A DNA stretch of 11,949 bases, taken from contig CAKUSF010000061.1 of assembly GCA_934678915.1 (NCBI GenBank), forward strand, positions 1 to 11,949, given 5' to 3'. Below, in pieces: positions 1 through 7,527 of the stretch (within the stretch, counting starts at the first letter, position 1; every line of letters starts with the position of its first letter). The position numbers were made by a program, and so were the translations under genes. The notes under the pieces are model-generated. The model was not told the DNA's origin and ran no database searches. It saw only the letters and a list, made by a program, of their open reading frames with translations. The DNA comes from an uncultured Bacteroidales bacterium (lineage in GTDB: Bacteria > Bacteroidota > Bacteroidia > Bacteroidales > UBA932).

Positions 1-176
1 TGTTCGGCTACCTCCTCGGAGACGCTGTCTGCTCCAAGATCCTTGTCGGTGGAATCGCCGTCGGCAGCTCTTGGGACACCGCGATGCTCTCTGTCGCTGT
101 CGGTGCCTTGATCGGAGTCTTCCTCTGCGCCCTCCTGATAAGGAGCGAAAGGAATCTGGCTAAGTCCAACGCTTAG
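1..176 (+). CDS. Inner-membrane transporter, C-terminal fragment (probably MFS, GlpT-like)
   Basis: This is the 3' end of a gene that starts left of the window. The open frame begins at base 3 and gives 57 residues before TAG. The fragment starts FGYLLGDAVC, continues through a glycine-rich segment to SSWDTAMLSV, and has a hydrophobic helix (VGALIGVFLCALLI) followed by a short charged tail, RSERNLAKSNA. That layout, with a GY.LG helix, a loop carrying a tryptophan, a final transmembrane helix and a cytoplasmic tail, resembles the last two helices of MFS proteins, especially the organophosphate antiporters (GlpT/UhpT). It lies 50 bp upstream of a phosphoesterase with no terminator between them, so cotranscription is likely. 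A phosphoester or sugar carrier would fit this context. The family call rests on 57 residues, so the membrane-protein assignment is firmer than the MFS or GlpT one. Confidence 0.55.
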   Translation, partial: FGYLLGDAVCSKILVGGIAVGSSWDTAMLSVAVGALIGVFLCALLIRSERNLAKSNA

Positions 177-226
177 GTTTTTGCTAAACTGTATGTTTAA
201 CTAAACTCGAATAAGCATATTCCAAA

Positions 227-2221
227 ATGAGAAATAGTTTTTGTTTTAAAACGTTTATTTTCGTGATGCTGGCTCTGGTCGGCATCATAATTATGGTTCA
301 ATGTGGCAAGACCGGTAATGGTGATGATGGCACTGTTGATGTTTCCGAGATCTTGTTTTCTCTGCCTACTCAAGTTGAGGCTGAGCCAGCTGGGCTGGTG
401 AAATTCCGCGTTCTTCAAGAGAAAGCTCCGCTTCAGACTGATGAATTTTTGTTTGGTAGTACTATTTGCAAAATTGAGAGTGTCTCAGCCAAAGATTTCA
501 ATGTAAGGCTGCCGCAGAATCTGGTAAGCGGAAAGTATGAGGTAGTCATTCGTAGAGGTCAGAAGAAAAAGTCCTTTGGTGAGACCACCTTGGAGATCAA
601 GTCTAAGACTGATCCGAGTTTTACACCTGACAAGGGAACTACTGTTTGGGGGCATGTATCCTGCGATGGAGTAGGTGTCTCTGGTGTGGTGGTGTCCGAT
701 GGAGTTCAGGTCACGAAGACAAATGATGATGGGCTTTACCAACTCAAGTCAGCCAAGAAATGGGGATATGTTTTCATCTCCATCCCAAGTGGCTATGAGG
801 TGGCATCCCAAGGTATTCTGCCACAATTCTACTCTTACCTTAACGCCTCTGCGAGCCAAGTGGAACAGAAAGATTTTGTCTTGACTAAAGTCGCTGGTCA
901 GGATAAGTACAAGATGTTCTTTTTCGGAGACATGCACCTTGCTAACCGTACCAGTGACAAGGCTCAGTTCCGGGTCTTCACAAGTGACTTGACGGACTAC
1001 ATGGCATCTCATAGTGCTGAGAAGATGTACGGGATGACCCTTGGCGACATGACTTGGGACTTATACTGGTACACGAATAAATTCAGCTTTCCCGAATATC
1101 TGGATGAGATAAACCGTGACATCAAGGGACTACAGATTTTCCACACTATGGGAAATCATGACAATGACTACAAGATCAAGGCACCAAATGCTGATTTTTT
1201 GGCTGCCTCCGACTATGTCAAGAACCTTGGCCCGACATACTATTCATTCAACATCGGTAAGATACATTACATTGTCCTTGATGATATTGATTGCACGAAC
1301 TATGATGGATCGGAAAGCCGGAAATATATTAAGAACCTGTCTTCTGAGCAGATCGCGTGGCTCAAGAAAGATCTTGAATATGTGGACAAGTCTACTCCTT
1401 TGATCATCACCACGCATGCCCAGATCTTCTACCCAGTTTCTGGTGACATATACAAGATTGATCATTCTGAATCCAACACAAAGGAACTGCTAGCGGCATT
1501 GAACGGCTATAACGTCAATTTCGTTACTGGTCACACTCATGTGATATTCAATGTAAATCCAGCTGAGGCAATCAAACTGTCCGCTGAAAATTGCCACGAG
1601 CACAACGCAGGATCCATCTGTGGTTCATGGTGGTGGTCAGGTAATCTGACCGCAGGAGTGTATGTCGGTACTGATGGATCTCCTGCGGGATACAGCATCT
1701 GGGACATTGACGGCACCGACATCAAATGGAAGTATAAAGCTACCGCTTGGGAAGAGAACTACCAGTTCCGCTCCTATGATCTCAATCAGGTTTCTTTCTC
1801 CTACAAAGATGTTCCGAACATGCCGTTGGACAATGTGGATCTTACAGACAAAGGCTTTGGTAAGTATGTCAAAGCTTATCCTGAAAATTCGAACAATGAG
1901 GTTCTCATCAACATTTGGAACTGGAATTCCAAATGGACCTTGAGTGTGACGGATGAGAGCGGCAAGGAACTTACATGGGTTAGGACATCGGCCTATGATC
2001 CGCTACACATCGCGGCTCTTTCGGCTAAAAGATACAATAAAGCCGGCCTGACGTCACGTCCTTCCTTTACCACGGAGTTATGGCACCATTTCTTCAAAGT
2101 GAAGGCTTCTGACGCTGACACAGATCTCACGATAAAGGTGACTGATGAGTTCGGCAATGTCTACACTGAAAAGATGGAGCGCCCGAAGGCATTCAAAGTC
2201 TCGGATTTCACCAAGAAATAA
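227..2221 (+). CDS. Lipoprotein calcineurin-type metallophosphoesterase with N- and C-terminal accessory domains
   Basis: This 664-residue protein is predicted to be an exported phosphatase or phosphodiesterase. Residues 1-25 are a hydrophobic signal segment and Cys26 (MVQC) is a probable lipidation site, though the lipobox is weak. Residues ~37-110 look like an Ig/TIG-like beta domain. Residues ~120-200 (WGHVSCDGVGVSGVVVSDG) match the carboxypeptidase-regulatory-like MetallophosN type. The catalytic core carries the full calcineurin motif set: GDMH (Asp235, His237), GDMTWD (Asp274), GNHDND (Asn310, His311, Asp312), TTHAQ (His397) and GHTH (His436, His438). All metal ligands appear intact. 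Residues ~470-660 correspond to the MetallophosC-type beta domain. It sits 50 bp after the transporter and 43 bp before the SusC gene, so it probably supplies the hydrolytic step of this uptake operon. The substrate is unknown and could be a phosphomonoester or a phosphodiester. Confidence 0.9.
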   Translation: MRNSFCFKTFIFVMLALVGIIIMVQCGKTGNGDDGTVDVSEILFSLPTQVEAEPAGLVKFRVLQEKAPLQTDEFLFGSTICKIESVSAKDFNVRLPQNLVSGKYEVVIRRGQKKKSFGETTLEIKSKTDPSFTPDKGTTVWGHVSCDGVGVSGVVVSDGVQVTKTNDDGLYQLKSAKKWGYVFISIPSGYEVASQGILPQFYSYLNASASQVEQKDFVLTKVAGQDKYKMFFFGDMHLANRTSDKAQFRVFTSDLTDYMASHSAEKMYGMTLGDMTWDLYWYTNKFSFPEYLDEINRDIKGLQIFHTMGNHDNDYKIKAPNADFLAASDYVKNLGPTYYSFNIGKIHYIVLDDIDCTNYDGSESRKYIKNLSSEQIAWLKKDLEYVDKSTPLIITTHAQIFYPVSGDIYKIDHSESNTKELLAALNGYNVNFVTGHTHVIFNVNPAEAIKLSAENCHEHNAGSICGSWWWSGNLTAGVYVGTDGSPAGYSIWDIDGTDIKWKYKATAWEENYQFRSYDLNQVSFSYKDVPNMPLDNVDLTDKGFGKYVKAYPENSNNEVLINIWNWNSKWTLSVTDESGKELTWVRTSAYDPLHIAALSAKRYNKAGLTSRPSFTTELWHHFFKVKASDADTDLTIKVTDEFGNVYTEKMERPKAFKVSDFTKK

Positions 2222-2264
2222 TAAACATACAGTATAATAACATACAAACCAAATTTTCATCCTT

Positions 2265-5200
2265 ATGAGAGTAATCAAATCATTTGCTGCCTCTCTGGTG
2301 CTGATGCTGGCTTACCTCACGGCTGCTTTTGCCCAGAATCAGAGAGAGGTGTCGGGAAAAGTTCTCGATGCTGCACAGCAACCTCTTATCGGGGTCGCGG
2401 TCATCGTTGACGGAACGAGCAACGGAACCATGACATCCGAAAACGGATCTTTCTCGTTGATGGTCCCTGCCGGGAATGTCACTCTAGAAGTGTCATCACT
2501 TGGCTACACCACGAAGAAGGTTTCCGTTCCCGCTACCCAGGCATCTGTCACAATCGTCTTGGAGGAAGACAACATGATGCTTAACGAGACTGTCGTTGTC
2601 GGTTACGGTACACAGAAAAAGGTGAACCTGACCGGTGCTATCTCTGTCGTTGGTGACAAAGAACTCAAGGACCGATCATCCCACAACCTTGTCACAATGC
2701 TTCAAGGTTCCGTTCCGGGACTTAACATCACAACTCAGTCAGGTAACCCTGGAAGTACCGGTAAACTGAATATTCGTGGATTCACATCAGTTAATGAATC
2801 TAGCCCTATTGTTTTGATTGATGGAGCCTTGGGAGATCTCGAAGATGTCAATCCAAATGATGTTGAGAGCATCTCCGTCATCAAGGATGCTGCTGCAGCG
2901 GCTGTCTATGGTGCCCGTGCCGCCTATGGTGTCATTCTTGTCACCACCAAGAACGGAGCTTCGGATGACGGTAAGGCAAAAATCCGTTACAGTGGACGTT
3001 TCGGATGGGAGGAACCAACGACATCCACTGATTACGAAGACAGAGGATATTGGTCAGTCTATACTCTTGACCTCTTCTGGAAGACACAGGCTGCCGGAAC
3101 TCCTTACACTGGCTACACTCAGCATGACATGATGGAGCTTCTTGCCCGTGTCAACGACAAGACAGAAAACCCTGAACGTCCATGGGTGATCAAAGATGTC
3201 CGTGGCGGAAAGGAACAATGGGTTTATTACTGCAACACGGATTGGTACCATGAGATGTTCAGAGATGAACATCCTGTTCAGCAGCACAGCATTTCCGTCA
3301 GCGGAGGAAACAAGAATGTCAAATATTTCCTCTCAAGTGGTTACGATCGCCAGACCGGTATCATGAAGGCCACTGAGCCGGATGTGTTCCAGAAGTACAA
3401 CATGCGTGCGAAGATCGATGCCAAGCTCAACAAGATCATGAGCCTGTCCAACAACATGTCGTTCTATAGCTCAGACTATTCTTGGATCGGAGTAGGTGAC
3501 ATTCAGGATGTGTTCAGAAATCTTCGTCATAGTCCAGCGTCCTTCCCTCTTTTCAATCCTGATGGGACTGGTCTTTACAACAACCCGCTTATCATTGGTG
3601 GTAACTACAATGTAGCAAACGGTCGTCAGATTGTGTTTGCAATGGGCAAACATAAGAACTATGACAAAAAGTTCAATTTCGCTAATACCACTGAACTAGT
3701 GATACGTCCTATCAAGCAGTTCAATCTCACCGCAAATTTCACTTATAGAAGGGTAAACCGTAGTGAGATGCACAGAACTGTGAACATTCCGTATGGCATA
3801 CGTCCTGGTGTCACCGATGCTTACACAACTGGCGCTGGTCTGAACGCTTTGGAAGAAAGGACAAGAAGATATGACTATTACACAGGTAATATCTTTGGCA
3901 CTTACGAGGATTCGTTTAATAATGCCCATAATGTCAAGGTAATGTTCGGTTTCAATGCCGAGACCTATCACTATAAGAATTTGACGGCTCAGGGGCAGAA
4001 CATCTCGGACGAACTTCTGAATGACTTCAATCTGATTATTCCGGATCCGGAAAGCGGAGCAAAGATCACTAACCTCACCGGTGGTCAGAGTGAATATGCG
4101 CTCGCAGGTTTCTTTGGACGTGTCAACTATGACTACAAAGGCAAGTACCTTGTCGAAGCTTCTGGACGTTATGATGGCTCTTCTCGTTTTGCCAAAGGTC
4201 ATCGCTGGGGACTGTTTCCATCGGTGTCTGCCGGTTGGCGTATTTCAGAGGAACCGTTCTTCGCACCTGCCAAGAATCTTGTAAACAATCTTAAGCTTCG
4301 CGCTTCTTTCGGTTCTCTTGGCAACCAGAATGTTGATGATTATATGTTCATGAGAACTATCTCCATTAAGGATTTCAGTGCTTTCACATTCGGAGAAGGT
4401 TCTACTAAGGCTCAATATGCAGGAATCTCAGCTCCTAACTCTTCATCGCTTACTTGGGAGACCACCTATCAGTATAATGTTGGTCTTGATGCATCAATGT
4501 TGAACGGAAGACTTGATTTCACAGCCGAGGCTTACATTCGTGACACAAAGAACATGCTCATTCAAGGTAACGCTCTTCCTAGTGTCTATGGTGCAGATGC
4601 TCCAAAGGAGAACTCTGCTGACTTGAGGACCAAGGGTTATGAGATTTCCCTTGGTTGGAGAGATAGCTTCCAACTTTTGGGCAAGCCATTCAACTATAAT
4701 ATACGCGCTTCCGTAAGTGATTACACATCACACATCACCAGGTACGGCAACAACCCTGACAAACGACTCACAGATTACTACGAGGGTCAGAGAATTGGAG
4801 ACATTTGGGGATTCGTTGTCGATGGTCTGTTCGCTACAGATGAAGAGGCTAAGGACTATCAAGCAAATGTCTGCGATGCTCTTTCCTATGTTGGAACCAA
4901 TCGTATGCAGGGCGGATTTCTTGCCGGAGACCTTCGCTATGTTGATCTTGATAATGATCATAGCGGTGAGGGTGGAATCAACAAGATTACACTTGGTGAC
5001 AACACAGCTGACAATCCAGGTGACCGCAAGATTCTAGGCAACTCGCTTCCTAGCCTCCAGTATGGCATTAACCTCGGTTTTGATTGGATGGGATTTGATT
5101 TCTCAACTTTCCTTCAGGGCGTAGGTAATCATTATTGGTATCCTTCTGGTATGAACATTGCGTTCTGGGGATCATATTCTTATGCCTACTACACGGCCTT

Positions 5201-5612
5201 TATGCCGAGGGATTTCATCAAGACTGTATGGTCTGAGGAGAATCCTGACACTTATTTCCCAAGGCCTCGTGTCTATTCATCAACTGGTGGTGAGCTTGCT
5301 CCACCTAACAGCAGGTACATCCAGAACGTCAGGTATCTTAGGTTGAAGAACCTCACGGTTGGTTACACTCTTCCTCAGAAGTTAACTCAGAAAATCTGTC
5401 TTGACAAGGTTCGTTTCTACTTCTCAGGTGAGAACCTCGCTTATTGGTCTCCTATCACGAAGTACACTAAGTATCTGGATCCAGAGTCAGCCTATCGTCG
5501 TGTCACTACAAAGAACAGTTCCACTGGTATGTACACGAACTCTGATGCCAAAGACGCTGTGGCTTACCCTTGGCAGAAGACACTCATGTTCGGTATAGAC
5601 ATAACATTCTAA
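2265..5612 (+). CDS. SusC/RagA family TonB-dependent outer-membrane transporter
   Basis: This 1115-residue protein is a 22-strand-barrel type outer-membrane importer driven by TonB. Residues 1-23 are a signal peptide with likely cleavage after AFA. Residues ~28-101 form the CarboxypepD-reg-like domain (VSGKVLD...LGYTTKKV) typical of SusC proteins. A SusC signature ETVVVGYGTQKK follows at ~108-119. The plug domain spans ~120-235 and includes LNIRGFTS, SPIVLIDG, DVESISVIKDAAAAAVYGAR and YGVILVTTKNG. The rest is barrel, and the protein ends in phenylalanine (FGIDITF), as expected for barrel insertion. Length and domain order are normal for the family. The SusD partner follows after 18 bp, and the pair should form a surface bin-and-lid complex. 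The ligand cannot be read from sequence. No upstream SD is visible, which is common in this phylum, and the start was chosen because it gives an intact signal peptide. Confidence 0.97.
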   Translation: MRVIKSFAASLVLMLAYLTAAFAQNQREVSGKVLDAAQQPLIGVAVIVDGTSNGTMTSENGSFSLMVPAGNVTLEVSSLGYTTKKVSVPATQASVTIVLEEDNMMLNETVVVGYGTQKKVNLTGAISVVGDKELKDRSSHNLVTMLQGSVPGLNITTQSGNPGSTGKLNIRGFTSVNESSPIVLIDGALGDLEDVNPNDVESISVIKDAAAAAVYGARAAYGVILVTTKNGASDDGKAKIRYSGRFGWEEPTTSTDYEDRGYWSVYTLDLFWKTQAAGTPYTGYTQHDMMELLARVNDKTENPERPWVIKDVRGGKEQWVYYCNTDWYHEMFRDEHPVQQHSISVSGGNKNVKYFLSSGYDRQTGIMKATEPDVFQKYNMRAKIDAKLNKIMSLSNNMSFYSSDYSWIGVGDIQDVFRNLRHSPASFPLFNPDGTGLYNNPLIIGGNYNVANGRQIVFAMGKHKNYDKKFNFANTTELVIRPIKQFNLTANFTYRRVNRSEMHRTVNIPYGIRPGVTDAYTTGAGLNALEERTRRYDYYTGNIFGTYEDSFNNAHNVKVMFGFNAETYHYKNLTAQGQNISDELLNDFNLIIPDPESGAKITNLTGGQSEYALAGFFGRVNYDYKGKYLVEASGRYDGSSRFAKGHRWGLFPSVSAGWRISEEPFFAPAKNLVNNLKLRASFGSLGNQNVDDYMFMRTISIKDFSAFTFGEGSTKAQYAGISAPNSSSLTWETTYQYNVGLDASMLNGRLDFTAEAYIRDTKNMLIQGNALPSVYGADAPKENSADLRTKGYEISLGWRDSFQLLGKPFNYNIRASVSDYTSHITRYGNNPDKRLTDYYEGQRIGDIWGFVVDGLFATDEEAKDYQANVCDALSYVGTNRMQGGFLAGDLRYVDLDNDHSGEGGINKITLGDNTADNPGDRKILGNSLPSLQYGINLGFDWMGFDFSTFLQGVGNHYWYPSGMNIAFWGSYSYAYYTAFMPRDFIKTVWSEENPDTYFPRPRVYSSTGGELAPPNSRYIQNVRYLRLKNLTVGYTLPQKLTQKICLDKVRFYFSGENLAYWSPITKYTKYLDPESAYRRVTTKNSSTGMYTNSDAKDAVAYPWQKTLMFGIDITF

Positions 5613-5615
5613 TGA

Positions 5616-5621
5616 TGGAGG
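5616..5621 (+). promoter_or_regulatory. Shine-Dalgarno-like site before the SusD gene
   Basis: The 18-bp gap between the SusC stop and the SusD start contains TGGAGG. GGAGG (5617-5621) is complementary to the 16S anti-SD and lies 9 nt before the ATG at 5631. Other genes in this block lack such a site, and Bacteroidota usually rely little on SD pairing, so this one is notable and supports the chosen SusD start. Confidence 0.5.
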
Positions 5622-5630
5622 ACAGAGAAA

Positions 5631-7505
5631 ATGAAAAGATATTTATTACCACTTTTTGCAATAGTCCTTGGGGTTACCTCTTGTGACAGTTTTTTGGAGA
5701 AGTATCCTAAAGATAAGCTTGTTCCTGAGACGTACTTCCGCAATGAGGAGGATTTGAAGTTGTTCTCCAATTCTTTCTATGACAATCTTTTGGACAAGAC
5801 TCCTTATGATGCCCAGTCTGACATTGTCTTCCAAAAAGGTACGATTTCGGATGAACTTTTGGGCGGGTCTGCTCGTGAGGTCCCTACCAAGGCGGCTTCC
5901 GGAGGTTGGTCATGGGGACAACTTCGCAAAATCAATACAATGCTTGGCCACATGGATCAGTGCTCGGACGAGGCTGCTAGAAAGCAATATACAGGTCTGG
6001 CGAAGTTTTTCCGTTCGAAGTTCTATTTCGAGAAAGTAAAGAAATTCGGTGATGTTCCATGGTATGACAAGGAACTTGGCTCGACAGATTCTACTCTTTA
6101 CAACCCGCGCGATTCTAGAGAGCTCATCATGTCGCACATGATTGAGGACATTGACGAGGCCATTGACGCGCTTCCTTCCGAGGTTAGCACTTTCCGTGTG
6201 AACAGATGGGCCGCCTTAATGCTTAAAGCCCAGTTCTGCCTTTATGAGGGCACATTCAGAAAGTATCATAATCTTTCAATCGCTGGTGGACGTTCAGCTG
6301 ATGATTATCTGAAATTGGCTTATGAGTCAGCGGAGAAGGTTATGGATTCAGGTGTATATTCATTGGCAAAGAACTATCATGACCTTTTCATGGAGGTAGA
6401 TGCAGATCCTAATGAGTATATTCTTGCAATCAAGATGATTCAATCAATCGGGTGTACGCACAGTGCCACTGGCTATGTGCTCATGAACACAGGTGGTAAC
6501 CCAGGCTTCTCTAAGAAATTTGTTGACAGCTTCCTTATGAAAGACGGCTCGCGTTTTACTGACAAGGAAGGGTGGGAGACCATGCCGTTTGTTGATGAGA
6601 TGAAAGATCGCGATCCGCGTCTTGGCATGATCATGAGACTGCCTAGTCATGTCCGTACAAACTCAAAGAAGACTGTTTATGGCCCTGAACTGACAATGAC
6701 TTCTACCGGTTTCCAACTTGAGAAATTTGTCATGGATCCTCAATACGAGACTGCTGAACGTGCGAACATGTCATTCAATGACATGCCGGTGTTCCGTCTT
6801 GCTGAGGCCTATCTGATTTATGCAGAAGCGAAAGCAGAATTGAATATCCTTACTCAAGATGATGTTGACAAGTCCATAAATATCCTTCGTGATAGGGTCG
6901 GCATGCCACACATGCAGCTTGCAAACCTGACCGTGGATCCTTTCCTCATTTCTGAAAAGTATGGCTATAGGAATATTGCTCAGCTCAATCCTGCCAATCT
7001 CGCGCAGATTCTTGAAATTCGTCGTGAGAGGACCATCGAACTCGTGCTTGAGGCGAGCCGTTGGGATGACATCGTAAGATGGAAAGAAGGACAGTGCTAC
7101 CCTCAGCCACTTTACGGAGTGTACTTCTCAGGTGAAGGCCCTTACGATCTGACGGGTGACGGCAACCCAGATGTTTATCTTTATTCCTCTGCTAAAGTGA
7201 GCGACAAGATCGAGGAAGAGTATAAAAAATATGGTGACTCTTTCGTGTTCCTTCAGATTCAGGAAATTGAGATTGACGGAAACTATGTACCGTACTCTGA
7301 TGGTATCGTTCTGAGTGAAGGCAAGAGTGGATTTGTTGAAATGTATCGCACAAAGACTCGTTCTTTCAATGAAAACCGTGACTATCTTTACCCTATTCCT
7401 AGAGGTGACAGGGATCTGAACAGAAATCTGGCCCAGAATCCTGGATGGGATGACGGACTTGATAGTGGCTCTTCTGATGGTGACACAGATAATGGAATGA
7501 ACTAA
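5631..7505 (+). CDS. SusD/RagB family nutrient-binding outer-membrane lipoprotein
   Basis: This 624-residue protein is the surface ligand-binding partner of the preceding SusC protein. The signal peptide ends in the lipobox VTSC with Cys18 as the lipidated residue, followed by DSFLEKYPKD, the usual SusD opening. Helical TPR-like segments include RWAALMLKAQFCLYEG. Characteristic C-terminal SusD motifs are present: PVFRLAEAYLIYAEAKAEL, ERTIELVLEASRWDDIVRW, and YLYPIPRGDRDLNRNLAQNP followed by GW. The length is slightly above the common 500-600 residues. After the family's usual end there is a Gly/Ser/Asp tail (DDGLDSGSSDGDTDNGMN) that looks disordered. The gene has a GGAGG site 9 nt before its ATG and is followed 22 bp later by the BACON lipoprotein gene, so the three genes are almost certainly one operon. 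Its ligand is not deducible from sequence. Confidence 0.97.
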   Translation: MKRYLLPLFAIVLGVTSCDSFLEKYPKDKLVPETYFRNEEDLKLFSNSFYDNLLDKTPYDAQSDIVFQKGTISDELLGGSAREVPTKAASGGWSWGQLRKINTMLGHMDQCSDEAARKQYTGLAKFFRSKFYFEKVKKFGDVPWYDKELGSTDSTLYNPRDSRELIMSHMIEDIDEAIDALPSEVSTFRVNRWAALMLKAQFCLYEGTFRKYHNLSIAGGRSADDYLKLAYESAEKVMDSGVYSLAKNYHDLFMEVDADPNEYILAIKMIQSIGCTHSATGYVLMNTGGNPGFSKKFVDSFLMKDGSRFTDKEGWETMPFVDEMKDRDPRLGMIMRLPSHVRTNSKKTVYGPELTMTSTGFQLEKFVMDPQYETAERANMSFNDMPVFRLAEAYLIYAEAKAELNILTQDDVDKSINILRDRVGMPHMQLANLTVDPFLISEKYGYRNIAQLNPANLAQILEIRRERTIELVLEASRWDDIVRWKEGQCYPQPLYGVYFSGEGPYDLTGDGNPDVYLYSSAKVSDKIEEEYKKYGDSFVFLQIQEIEIDGNYVPYSDGIVLSEGKSGFVEMYRTKTRSFNENRDYLYPIPRGDRDLNRNLAQNPGWDDGLDSGSSDGDTDNGMN

Positions 7506-7527
7506 TCCATTGATAAACAAAGAAATT

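Noticed and set aside
177..226. Promoter upstream of the phosphoesterase (TATGTTTA near 191)
   Set aside because: It does not match TAnnTTTG at the last base and has no TTG at proper spacing. The gap is only 50 bp and has no terminator, so cotranscription is simpler.
3696..4202. 168-codon minus-strand ORF inside the SusC gene
   Set aside because: It is antisense to conserved SusC barrel sequence and shows no motif or start context of its own.
7510..7527. TTG at 7510 as the start of the BACON lipoprotein
   Set aside because: It would place MINKEI before a complete lipoprotein signal peptide that begins at ATG 7528, and TTG starts are rare.
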